DNA of 6,672 nucleotides from Blastocatellia bacterium (GCA_003487805.1 DNNE01000205.1:1-6672); one strand, 5' to 3'. Positions 1-6,079 are shown, counted from the stretch's first letter. A program made the numbers and translations. The notes: generated by a model not told the origin, from the letters alone.

Positions 1-24
1 GATTGAGAACGTTGAGTCTTTATC

Positions 25-42
25 CCGCTCGCTACCGCTCGC
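25..42. repeat. Short GC-rich direct repeat at the left end
   Basis: CCGCTCGC occurs twice (25-32 and 35-42) separated by TA, within an otherwise gene-free 140-bp stretch downstream of the DinB-like gene. The wider motif (24-49) reads as a dispersed intergenic repeat I recall from related genomes, but nothing here proves it. No terminator hairpin is evident in 1-140. Confidence 0.4.
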
Positions 43-140
43 GGTTCTGTAATGTTATGTCCACTTCGCAACGAAAGACCGGACGACTTTTTTGTGCAAA
101 GCCACGCCGCGATAGATTTGAGAGCCATGCAACCGTCTTC

Positions 141-623
141 TCAGGCGGCCTTCAATAATCTCGCCATCACAATCAGCGCACCGAGATGATTCGAGTTGTG
201 ATCGGCCAGCACCAGCGCTTCGCGTAGCACTGTTTGTCCCGTTCCGTGAGGAATCTCTGCGAATAGATCGGTAGCAGGATCGCTTATGAGATCCGAAAAC
301 GCTGCCAGGTCGTTCCGAAACTTCTCGGCAGTTTTATTCCACAATTGTTCCGTTCCTGGTTCGCCGTCATCAGGCCAATAACCCTTCGGCCATTCAGGTG
401 AGACGTGCTTTGCATCGCGCGAGAATTCGAGGATGTCCCATTGCGCGATTCGCATGTGCTCGAGCAGTTGCCATGCGGTGTAGGGAAGTCCGGCGATACG
501 CTGCCCGCATTTCTCAACCGGAAAGTCCTTTACGAAATCATCAAAGCTGGCATGTGCGTTACCGCCCTTGAGCAGTGAGATGAGTTGCTCGCGAAGTGAT
601 TGATCGTTATTGGATTGGTTCAT
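141..623 (-). CDS. DinB/YfiT-like four-helix metal-binding protein
   Basis: This 160-residue protein has the usual length of the DinB superfamily, predicted metal-dependent proteins with a four-helix bundle. Diagnostic stretches are WQLLEHMRIAQWDILEFSR (51-69), a WP.GYWP patch (78-84), PHGTGQTVLREALVLADH (125-142) and a terminal helix. H56, H142 and H146 form the expected three-histidine metal site. Family members include DNA-damage-inducible proteins and thiol-dependent transferases, but most, including this subfamily, have no known substrate. The first six residues (MNQSNN) are partly encoded by an octanucleotide array. No good Shine-Dalgarno precedes the ATG, and the gene starts 100 bp after the nuclease stop on the same strand. 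Read-through transcription is likely because no terminator is visible between them. A link to DNA damage would suit the neighbours but is not shown. Confidence 0.9.
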   Translation of the reverse strand: MNQSNNDQSLREQLISLLKGGNAHASFDDFVKDFPVEKCGQRIAGLPYTAWQLLEHMRIAQWDILEFSRDAKHVSPEWPKGYWPDDGEPGTEQLWNKTAEKFRNDLAAFSDLISDPATDLFAEIPHGTGQTVLREALVLADHNSNHLGALIVMARLLKAA

Positions 624-648
624 TGATTCATTTACTCATTTCTTCATT
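617..648. repeat. Octanucleotide array, four units, minus orientation
   Basis: Read on the minus strand, this is AATGAAGA, AATGAGTA, AATGAATC, AATGAACC. The last unit contains the ATG of the DinB-like gene (621-623), so the gene's first codons are repeat sequence. Every unit supplies an ATG, and the 8-bp period makes each ATG begin a three-codon ORF whose TGA overlaps the next ATG. Confidence 0.88.
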
Positions 649-690
649 AACTATCTGTCCGTGTTGAATCATTATCAAATGAATCAATGA
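620..690 (-). promoter_or_regulatory. Inverted repeat covering the DinB-like start codon
   Basis: The sequences at 620-633 and 677-690 are perfect 14-bp reverse complements (AAATGAATCAATGA), separated by 43 bases. A second pairing, 614-626 with 708-720, gives 13 bp. In a transcript running from the nuclease gene into the DinB-like gene either hairpin would bury the AUG at 621-623. The stem is AU-rich and has no U-run, so it does not look like an intrinsic terminator. A regulatory role is inference. Confidence 0.4.
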
Positions 691-725
691 GTCAAAGAGT
701 CAATGAGTCAATGAACCAATGATTC
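678..725. repeat. Octanucleotide array, six units, plus orientation
   Basis: Six consecutive 8-bp units of the form AATGANTC (third unit AAAGAGTC, fifth AATGAACC) fill the nuclease-gene side of the gap. The last unit reaches into the gene: the nuclease TGA stop (724-726) is formed partly by it. A similar array on the other side of the gap runs in the opposite orientation. Confidence 0.9.
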
Positions 726-3700
726 AATTCCTTTTCCTGCTAATCCGGTAAGCATCGTAGCGGCACACGGCGGAATAATCACAAAACTTGCACGTATGTT
801 TTCCCAGCGAAGGCTTTACTCTGAAGTGACCGCCGCGCATGCCGTCGATGAATTCCCAAATCCGGCTGGCTACGTCGCGCCGGATTCGCTGCCACTCCAC
901 ATCATCGAATTTGCTGATGTGACTCGTGACGTTCGTACAGTCGGCGAAAGCCGCCCGGTATAAACCCTGATTGAGACGCGCGCCTTTGCCACGCAGCGTG
1001 TAATATCCGCCGCCACCTAAATCAAAATTCGGAAGAAATAATTGTTCGAGCGCGGCGAGATAGATTGGAATCTGCATCTGACGGCCGCTCTTCAAATCGT
1101 CGAGACTCGCTCCCTTCGACAGCTTGTAATCGTAGGCGATCGCCAGGCCTTCATCTTCATTGACATCGACGCGATCGATCTGTCCCTGGATCAACGCGAC
1201 GTCGGCCGCCGCTTCAGCGCGCTCCAGTTTCAAATACTGTCTGGTTGAGTTCGGATCGCTCGCTTCAGAGGTCCGCCCGAAGGCCAATTCGAAATAGGCA
1301 GGCCGCACGCCGCGGGCGTTCGTTTTTTCCTGAAGCCGCAGCTCATAAAGCAACACCTGATCGAGAATCAGCTTCCGAATCTCGCAATCGATTTTCCAGA
1401 TGCGCTCGTTGAGCGGCGGCACTTTGTCTTCATGCTCTTTGAAAACCTGATCCGCCGTCTCTCGTATTTCGTCGCGCAACTCTTCGCGATCATGCGAAGG
1501 CAGATACTCGCCGCGATGCTTTTCAAAGAAGCGACGCAAAATATCGTGCAACAACTTTCCCGCATCGATCGCTTGCAGATCCAGTGCGGCTTCGCTGCGC
1601 GGCTCGATACGCAGCACGCGATTGCCGAAAAATCTGAACGCACAGTTGCCGTAGGTGCTCAAACGACTGGCGCTGTAAACATGCTCAGAGCCGAAATGCC
1701 GGGCCAGCATCAGACGGAGATCATCATTCGTGATTTCTCCGTCGAATGGACCAAACCATCCGCCATGTCGCTGATGCTCAATGTCGATCCGGTGTTGTGC
1801 AGAAGGTGAGATGTAACCGCGTTCCGCCGCGCGCGACAATAAGTCGCCGGCGAGCGACTGTGGCAGTTTCGCACCCAGTGCATCATGGCCTTGCGCCTCC
1901 GCCTGTCTTACTAAAATTGTTCCCAGCTCGGCCGCGCTTGATGCCGCGAATGGATCGCGCGCGTCGACGTCGCCGCGAATCTGTTTCATACCAATTTCGG
2001 CCGGAGCGATCGCGCGCCGCAATTCCTCGATGTAATACGATGCGACGGTTTCGGCTCCATCGCTCAAGGCCAGCGGCCGCGTCAGATACAGCCTGTCAGT
2101 TGCGCGGCAAGCCGTCTGATAAAAATAGTGCTCTTCCTTCAATAAAGTGTCTGTAGAAATGTCTTCGAGGAAGATGCCGTGTTTTTGCAGCCGCACGCGT
2201 TCTTCGTGCGGATAAAGCCAATCGCGCGACGTTCTTAAAGGAAAGCCGCCTTCGATCATTCCCGCGATGAAGACAGCGCGAAAGCTGAGGCCCCGCACGT
2301 CGGTCGCTTCCAGCACGCGCAGGCCATCGCGATTTGGTGCGCCGATCGAAAGAGTTTGAGCATTCAAACACCGCTCAACTTCATCGATAAAACTCGATAA
2401 CGCGATTGGTGTCAGAAGCCCGCGCGTAAGCAAGGGCTCCTTACCCAGAGTTGCCCTCCCTAACGATCGGGCTTCTGACACATCGCCTGCATATTTGAAA
2501 GCTCGCACCGCGGCGGAGATCGCGCGACGCAAACTCTCACGACCACGAACATCCAGGGTCGCCTGGGGAATGTCGTTGGCTCCGGGCTTTCGCTCAAAAG
2601 GAACGTTCACCTGGTTTGAAAACTGCAACTGATCGAGCAGCAGCATCAGCGCGAGCCGCAATTCTTCGACCGTGCCTTCTTCCGGCAGAGCCGACAGCAG
2701 GTGCTGCAAATGCTTCATCACCAGAATCGTCCAGGCGATGGCGGCGGGATGGACCCTCGCAGGTTTCTTGCGCCGGTCGATTGCCGCTTCGTCTTCCTGC
2801 GGCGCTTCGTCTTCAGCAGTCGCCGCCGGATCGTCTGACTCTTCACCGGCGATCAGCGTCTGCGCCGCCTCAGCGGAAGGGAAGACCCTGATCAATTTCC
2901 GGGCCCGCTCGATCCATGCGCTGACGCGCAACTCGCTGCCGACGTATGCGATCACATTTTCCAGGTCATCCGGTTTCCAGCTTCCAATGCCGAGCGCGGC
3001 GCGCAGCTTTTCGTTTGATTCATCCGGCTGGTTCGCATCGTTGAGCAATGACGCATATTTTTCGTCGAACGTCTTTGCGAGTTCGTCGAGATTTTCTTTT
3101 GCCGGACGAAAGTAGTCGGTCTTGATCAGGTGAGCGATATCGGTGCCTCTTGGGTTCCTGGCGCTCTCTTGCGACTCTTTTAATAGCAGGAAGAGTTTGC
3201 CGCACGCGCGCACGGCCGGGACATCTTTGGCTTCAACCCGGCGCTCGAGATTACAGGGAATCGACTCGTCCGCGAACACGCGCACAATCGTGTCCGAGTA
3301 TGAAGCTCGCTCGCGCACCACCAGAGCGATGTCTGACAGTTGGTAGCTATCAGCCAGAACCAGGCGCTTGATCTCTTTGGCGATCGATCGAATTTCAAGT
3401 TCGCGGTCCGAGCATTCGAGCAGCTCGTAGCGCGAATTGTTAATTTGCGATTGCTCGTTTGGTTCGGCACGCAAGTTAGCAACTTGCGCTACATCTTCGG
3501 CAACTTGCGCGACGTTGAACAACCTCGTGCGTAATCGCGAGGTCTGATCTTTGGCGGCGATTGAGTCTTCGCTCGTCTCGATCTCAAACGGCGCGATCGA
3601 CTTCAGATGATCGATAGTCGACGCAAACGGTCGAAAGATTTCCTTGTTCCCATCGTCGTAATTCAGATTGACGATCACGTTTGGTATTTGCGGGATCAGA

Positions 3701-4557
3701 TACTTCAAAATCTCACCCTGCACCGGCGTGAAATCAAAGAATCCGTCCAGCACCAGCAGCTCGATCTGGCCCAGCCAGGGAATTGAGTAGCCCAAATTGT
3801 TAATTTGCGATTGCTCTGGCTCTCGATCGAATGATCGCAAGTTAACAACTTGCGCTACATCGCCGCGCACTAACTGCAGGGCCGCCAGTTGGTCTGCATC
3901 TGCATCGGTCAAGCTGTTTTGGTCCAACGCTGCTGAATACTTCTCATAAATCAGGGCAACGTCGCGATCGAAATCGAGTTGGGATTTTGGACTTTGGACT
4001 TTGGACTTTGGATTTTGGACTGCGTGTTCCTCGGCACGCTCTGTTACGACCTGTGTGAATTCCTTTGCCGTCTTTCCCGCCCGCTGCAGCTCGCCGATCA
4101 ATGACCCGATCGTGTTAACACAACCATTACGATTCGCCAGCGGTTTGATCGCTTTCAATTGTCCGCGCGCACTTAGCTGTTTGATGATTTGCGAGATCAG
4201 ACTGAGGCGCAGCGGCAACTCTTCGCGATCGATGGGCGTTCGGGGCGCGAGCCGTCCATCCGGTGTCAGAAGCCCGCGCGTAAGCAATCCCGACGCGTCG
4301 GGACTCCCTGACGGTCGGGCTTCTGACAGGATTCTTCTCACGAACCCGCGAAACAGATAGACCGGAAACTCGCCCCACACCCCAGGCGCGGCTTTTCCGT
4401 CGAGCAATTTTTCAGTAACGAGATCGAGCAGCGGATGAGAGGCGGCGATGTAAAGCAGTCGATCGGCTTGTCCGTTGGCGATGTACTCAGCACATCGCGT
4501 CAGCAACGAAGCGCGATTGTTTCCGAGGATTGGGCCTAACCAGATTTCTCTTGCCAC
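724..4557 (-). CDS. AddB-like PD-(D/E)XK nuclease with repeat-derived inserts
   Basis: This 1277-residue protein resembles the nuclease-bearing subunit of AddAB-type enzymes that resect double-strand ends for recombination. The N-terminal helicase-like part begins WLGPILGNNRAS (6-17), where a P-loop would be expected, but has no GK[ST]. LLVLDGFFDF (267-276) fits a Walker B-like strand and RGLSFRAVFIAGMIEGGFP (755-773) a UvrD/PcrA-like C-terminal motif. An acidic linker spans about 571-594. The nuclease domain has GKLLHDIL (1000-1007), GQIDRVD (1125-1131), YDYK (1142-1145) and QMQIPIY (1160-1166), so D1128, D1143 and K1145 are probable catalytic residues. Cysteines 972, 1256, 1259 and 1265 form an AddB-type 4Fe-4S staple; the C-x2-C-x5-C spacing is as in Bacillus AddB. 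Translation starts at GTG two bases after rmuC. Repeat-derived segments occupy residues about 77-98, 180-193, 234-257, 356-377 and 693-716. The partner helicase is not in the window, so I withhold the symbol addB. Confidence 0.9.
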   Translation of the reverse strand: MAREIWLGPILGNNRASLLTRCAEYIANGQADRLLYIAASHPLLDLVTEKLLDGKAAPGVWGEFPVYLFRGFVRRILSEARPSGSPDASGLLTRGLLTPDGRLAPRTPIDREELPLRLSLISQIIKQLSARGQLKAIKPLANRNGCVNTIGSLIGELQRAGKTAKEFTQVVTERAEEHAVQNPKSKVQSPKSQLDFDRDVALIYEKYSAALDQNSLTDADADQLAALQLVRGDVAQVVNLRSFDREPEQSQINNLGYSIPWLGQIELLVLDGFFDFTPVQGEILKYLIPQIPNVIVNLNYDDGNKEIFRPFASTIDHLKSIAPFEIETSEDSIAAKDQTSRLRTRLFNVAQVAEDVAQVANLRAEPNEQSQINNSRYELLECSDRELEIRSIAKEIKRLVLADSYQLSDIALVVRERASYSDTIVRVFADESIPCNLERRVEAKDVPAVRACGKLFLLLKESQESARNPRGTDIAHLIKTDYFRPAKENLDELAKTFDEKYASLLNDANQPDESNEKLRAALGIGSWKPDDLENVIAYVGSELRVSAWIERARKLIRVFPSAEAAQTLIAGEESDDPAATAEDEAPQEDEAAIDRRKKPARVHPAAIAWTILVMKHLQHLLSALPEEGTVEELRLALMLLLDQLQFSNQVNVPFERKPGANDIPQATLDVRGRESLRRAISAAVRAFKYAGDVSEARSLGRATLGKEPLLTRGLLTPIALSSFIDEVERCLNAQTLSIGAPNRDGLRVLEATDVRGLSFRAVFIAGMIEGGFPLRTSRDWLYPHEERVRLQKHGIFLEDISTDTLLKEEHYFYQTACRATDRLYLTRPLALSDGAETVASYYIEELRRAIAPAEIGMKQIRGDVDARDPFAASSAAELGTILVRQAEAQGHDALGAKLPQSLAGDLLSRAAERGYISPSAQHRIDIEHQRHGGWFGPFDGEITNDDLRLMLARHFGSEHVYSASRLSTYGNCAFRFFGNRVLRIEPRSEAALDLQAIDAGKLLHDILRRFFEKHRGEYLPSHDREELRDEIRETADQVFKEHEDKVPPLNERIWKIDCEIRKLILDQVLLYELRLQEKTNARGVRPAYFELAFGRTSEASDPNSTRQYLKLERAEAAADVALIQGQIDRVDVNEDEGLAIAYDYKLSKGASLDDLKSGRQMQIPIYLAALEQLFLPNFDLGGGGYYTLRGKGARLNQGLYRAAFADCTNVTSHISKFDDVEWQRIRRDVASRIWEFIDGMRGGHFRVKPSLGKHTCKFCDYSAVCRYDAYRISRKRN
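2410..2480. repeat. Palindromic element family 1, copy 2, in frame
   Basis: This 71-bp element has the same 13-bp inverted ends (2410-2422 and 2468-2480). The unrelated 22-bp centre (2434-2455) has only a weak AGGGC/GCCCT stem. It encodes residues about 693-716 of the nuclease, beginning SEARS and ending LLTRGLLT, just before the conserved C-terminal helicase-like motif. It is 6 bp longer than copy 1, a whole number of codons, so the frame is preserved in both. Confidence 0.9.
3427..3492. repeat. Palindromic element family 2, copy A, in frame
   Basis: This 66-bp imperfect palindrome has arms at 3427-3449 and 3470-3492 that match at 19 of 23 positions, with terminal GTAGCGC/GCGCTAC. Compared with copy B, the left 30 bases match at 28 positions and the right 26 (3470-3495) at 25, while the loops are unrelated. 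It encodes residues about 356-377 of the nuclease, VAQVANLR...EQSQINN..Y, in the same frame and orientation as copy B. Confidence 0.88.
3499..3513. repeat. Partial extra copy of a family 2 arm
   Basis: These 15 bases match the end of copy A (3478-3492) at 13 positions with a 21-bp period, giving the tandem peptide VAQVAEDVAQVA (349-360). It may be a truncated element, a 7-codon slippage duplication, or the pre-existing sequence that the element targeted. Confidence 0.6.
3787..3858. repeat. Palindromic element family 2, copy B, in frame
   Basis: This 72-bp imperfect palindrome has arms at 3787-3809 and 3836-3858 that pair at 20 of 23 positions around a 26-base loop. The right arm alone forms a tight hairpin, CGCAAGTT-AAC-AACTTGCG. 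It encodes residues about 234-257 of the nuclease, beginning VAQVVNLR and containing EQSQINN. In the coding direction only the frame actually used is free of stop codons; the other two meet TAG or TAA within the first arm. Confidence 0.88.
3983..4021. repeat. Heptanucleotide tandem tract inside the nuclease gene
   Basis: Five full units and part of a sixth of GA(C/T)TTTG, read on the plus strand, form a 39-bp tract. On the coding strand it gives residues about 180-193, with a seven-residue period of the QSPKSKV type. The tract has no stop in any of the three coding-strand frames. The encoded stretch is hydrophilic and probably a disordered loop between helices of the N-terminal region. Confidence 0.92.
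4264..4328. repeat. Palindromic element family 1, copy 1, in frame
   Basis: This 65-bp element has perfect 13-bp inverted ends, TGTCAGAAGCCCG (4264-4276) and its complement (4316-4328). Its centre is a perfect 16-bp palindrome, TCCCGACGCGTCGGGA (4288-4303). It encodes residues about 77-98 of the nuclease, starting with SEARP and ending LLTRGLLT. Compared with the copy at 2410-2480, the left 26 bases (4262-4287) are identical and the right 25 bases (4304-4328) match at 23 positions, while the centre differs completely. Both copies have the same orientation and reading frame. Confidence 0.9.
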
Positions 4558-4559
4558 GC

Positions 4560-6041
4560 CTATCTCTCACCCGCGCCGGCGCTTTTCGAATTGAGTAGAG
4601 GGAATAAATCATCGTCCGGCTCGTCAGGCTGCGGCGCCACCAGCTCCGGAAATAATCCGCCCTCGTCGAGAGTCAAGGCGCGCGTCGACTTGTCGATGGG
4701 CTCTGCCGTTTCGATTTCGTCGCCGGCAATCGCACCGCGCTCTTTGAATTTTCGCGCGGTTACCAGCACTCGGGCTTCGAGCGAGCCTACGCCTTTGTTG
4801 TATGACTCAACCGCGCGATCCAGACCTTTGCCGATGTCGGCAAAATAGCTGGTGAAAGTTCGCAGGCGATCATAAAGATCCTTGCCGAGTTTGCTTACCT
4901 CATGCGCGTTCGCGGCCATCTGCTCCTGGCGCCAACCGTAGGAGACGGCCTTGAGCAGGGCGATCAATGTCGTCGGTGTGGCGATGATCACTCCCTGGTT
5001 GACGCCGTCTTCGATCAACTTCGGATCCTGCTCTAACGCAGCGCTGTAAAAGTTCTCGCCGGGTAAAAAAAGCAGCACGAACTCCGGGGTGGGCTGAACG
5101 GTTTCCCAATATGACTTCTTGCTGAGAGCGCCGATGTGTACGCGCACCAAACGAGCGTGCTCTTTCAAACATTCAATGCGAACGTCATCATCGGTTGCCG
5201 AGATCGATTGATAGAAAGCTTCGAAGGGAACCTTCGCGTCGACGACGATGGTCCGGTTACCCGGTAATCGCACGATAACGTCGGGACGAATACGACTGTC
5301 CTCGGTAACTACGGTCTCTTGTTCAGTGAAGTCGCAATACTGAATCATTCCCGCGAGTTCCACGACGCGTCGCAGTTGAATCTCACCCCAGCGCCCGCGA
5401 ATGTGCGGCGTGCGCAAAGCCTTCACCAAATTTCCGGTTTCGCTTTGAAGCTGGAGATGGGAGGTAGCCAGCGCGCGCACCTGTTCGCGCAATTCGGAAT
5501 AAGCGCCGGCCCGGGCCTTTTCAAGTTCGCCGATCTTTCCGTCGACCTTTTCAAGGGATTCCTTCAGCGGCTTGACCATTTGATCGATGGCTTGTTGTCT
5601 TTGATCGAGATCGCCTTTGGCAGTTACCTGAAATTTTTCCAGGGTCGCGCGCGCCAGATCGAGAAAAGATTGATTGTTGTCTTTCAACGCGTCGCGCGAC
5701 AGCGCTTTGAATTTTTCCGAGAGAGCTTCAGCGGCCTGTTTGAAAGATTCAGATCGCTCCGCCGCGGCGCGACGCTCGCCTTCGAGGCCGGCGCTCAAAC
5801 GCGCGTTCTCGATGCGCAGCGCTTCGCCGCCGGCGACTTCTTTGTCGAACGCTTGTTGAAGCTTCGACAGTTCATGCTCTTTGGCCGCGAAGCGCTCATT
5901 CAAAGTGGCAATTTGGGTTGCGCTCTCTGCTTTGCCATCCGTGAAGGCCCGCTTTGCTCGCGCACTTACAACTAACCAGGTAATCAGCGCGCCAAGCGTG
6001 GCGCCGGCCAGCAGGATAAGAATGGGAATCAAATTATTCAT
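4560..6041 (-). CDS. rmuC: DNA recombination protein RmuC
   Basis: This 493-residue protein has the full RmuC layout. An N-terminal membrane anchor (about 4-25, rich in I, L, A and V) is followed by a basic stop-transfer patch and a long coiled-coil region (about 40-205, rich in E, K, Q and A). The conserved RmuC domain spans about 205-432. Its diagnostic motifs are RGRWGE (215-220), RPDVIVRLPG (252-261), VVDAK (266-270), LLFLPGENF (323-331) and ATPTTLIALL (354-363). D254, D268 and K270 fit a PD-(D/E)XK-type active site, the fold to which RmuC is assigned. In E. coli, loss of rmuC raises inversion frequency at short inverted repeats; the biochemical activity is poorly defined. The C-terminal tail (about 438-493) is acidic, proline-rich and probably disordered. 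There is no clear Shine-Dalgarno upstream of the ATG. The stop codon is two bases from the nuclease gene start, indicating an operon. Confidence 0.97.
   Translation of the reverse strand: MNNLIPILILLAGATLGALITWLVVSARAKRAFTDGKAESATQIATLNERFAAKEHELSKLQQAFDKEVAGGEALRIENARLSAGLEGERRAAAERSESFKQAAEALSEKFKALSRDALKDNNQSFLDLARATLEKFQVTAKGDLDQRQQAIDQMVKPLKESLEKVDGKIGELEKARAGAYSELREQVRALATSHLQLQSETGNLVKALRTPHIRGRWGEIQLRRVVELAGMIQYCDFTEQETVVTEDSRIRPDVIVRLPGNRTIVVDAKVPFEAFYQSISATDDDVRIECLKEHARLVRVHIGALSKKSYWETVQPTPEFVLLFLPGENFYSAALEQDPKLIEDGVNQGVIIATPTTLIALLKAVSYGWRQEQMAANAHEVSKLGKDLYDRLRTFTSYFADIGKGLDRAVESYNKGVGSLEARVLVTARKFKERGAIAGDEIETAEPIDKSTRALTLDEGGLFPELVAPQPDEPDDDLFPLLNSKSAGAGER
4566..4571 (-). promoter_or_regulatory. 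Ribosome binding site of the nuclease gene, inside rmuC
   Basis: GGTGAG lies eight bases before the GTG start at 4557 and overlaps the last codons of rmuC. It matches the GGTGA part of the anti-Shine-Dalgarno complement. With only two bases between the rmuC TAG and this GTG, ribosomes finishing rmuC could reinitiate here. The site supports choosing the GTG start. Confidence 0.5.
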
Positions 6042-6050
6042 TGAAAGTTC

Positions 6051-6079
6051 AGTTTATCAGAAGCGTTGCAAAGATGAAA
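6051..6079 (-). promoter_or_regulatory. Possible leaderless promoter for rmuC
   Basis: On the minus strand, TTTCAT (6074-6079) and TAAACT (6051-6056) are separated by 17 bases, and the -10 is preceded by TGA, giving an extended -10 (TGATAAACT). The -10 matches TATAAT at four of six positions, but the -35 matches TTGACA at only two. Only nine bases separate the -10 from the rmuC ATG, so transcription would start at or next to the start codon. That agrees with the missing Shine-Dalgarno. This is a by-eye match of weak strength; rmuC may instead be read from upstream. Confidence 0.25.

Noticed and set aside
1..128. Minus-strand reading frame open from an ATG at 128 to the left edge (about 42 codons).
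   Set aside because: There is no Shine-Dalgarno, no recognisable motif, and part of the frame reads through the GC-rich direct repeat at 25-42. The window ends before its fate is known.
571..723. Intrinsic terminator between the nuclease and DinB-like genes.
   Set aside because: The inverted repeat there is AU-rich with a 43-base loop and no following U-run, so it does not fit a terminator.
2761..2850. Acidic linker of the nuclease (residues about 571-594) considered as another inserted repeat.
   Set aside because: It shows no inverted ends and no second copy in the window; it looks like an ordinary disordered linker.
1432..3115. Several plus-strand open frames of 90-150 codons opposite the nuclease gene.
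   Set aside because: They overlap a conserved coding region and their translations are low-complexity R/S/A-rich strings typical of antisense frames in GC-rich genes.
3427..4328. Repeat segments inside the nuclease gene read as a CRISPR array.
   Set aside because: Repeats are of three unrelated types, irregularly spaced, and translated in frame; there are no regular spacers or cas genes.
5319..5975. Plus-strand open frame of 218 codons opposite rmuC.
   Set aside because: It lies entirely antisense to the strongly supported RmuC coding region and its translation shows no family features; it is a shadow of codon composition.
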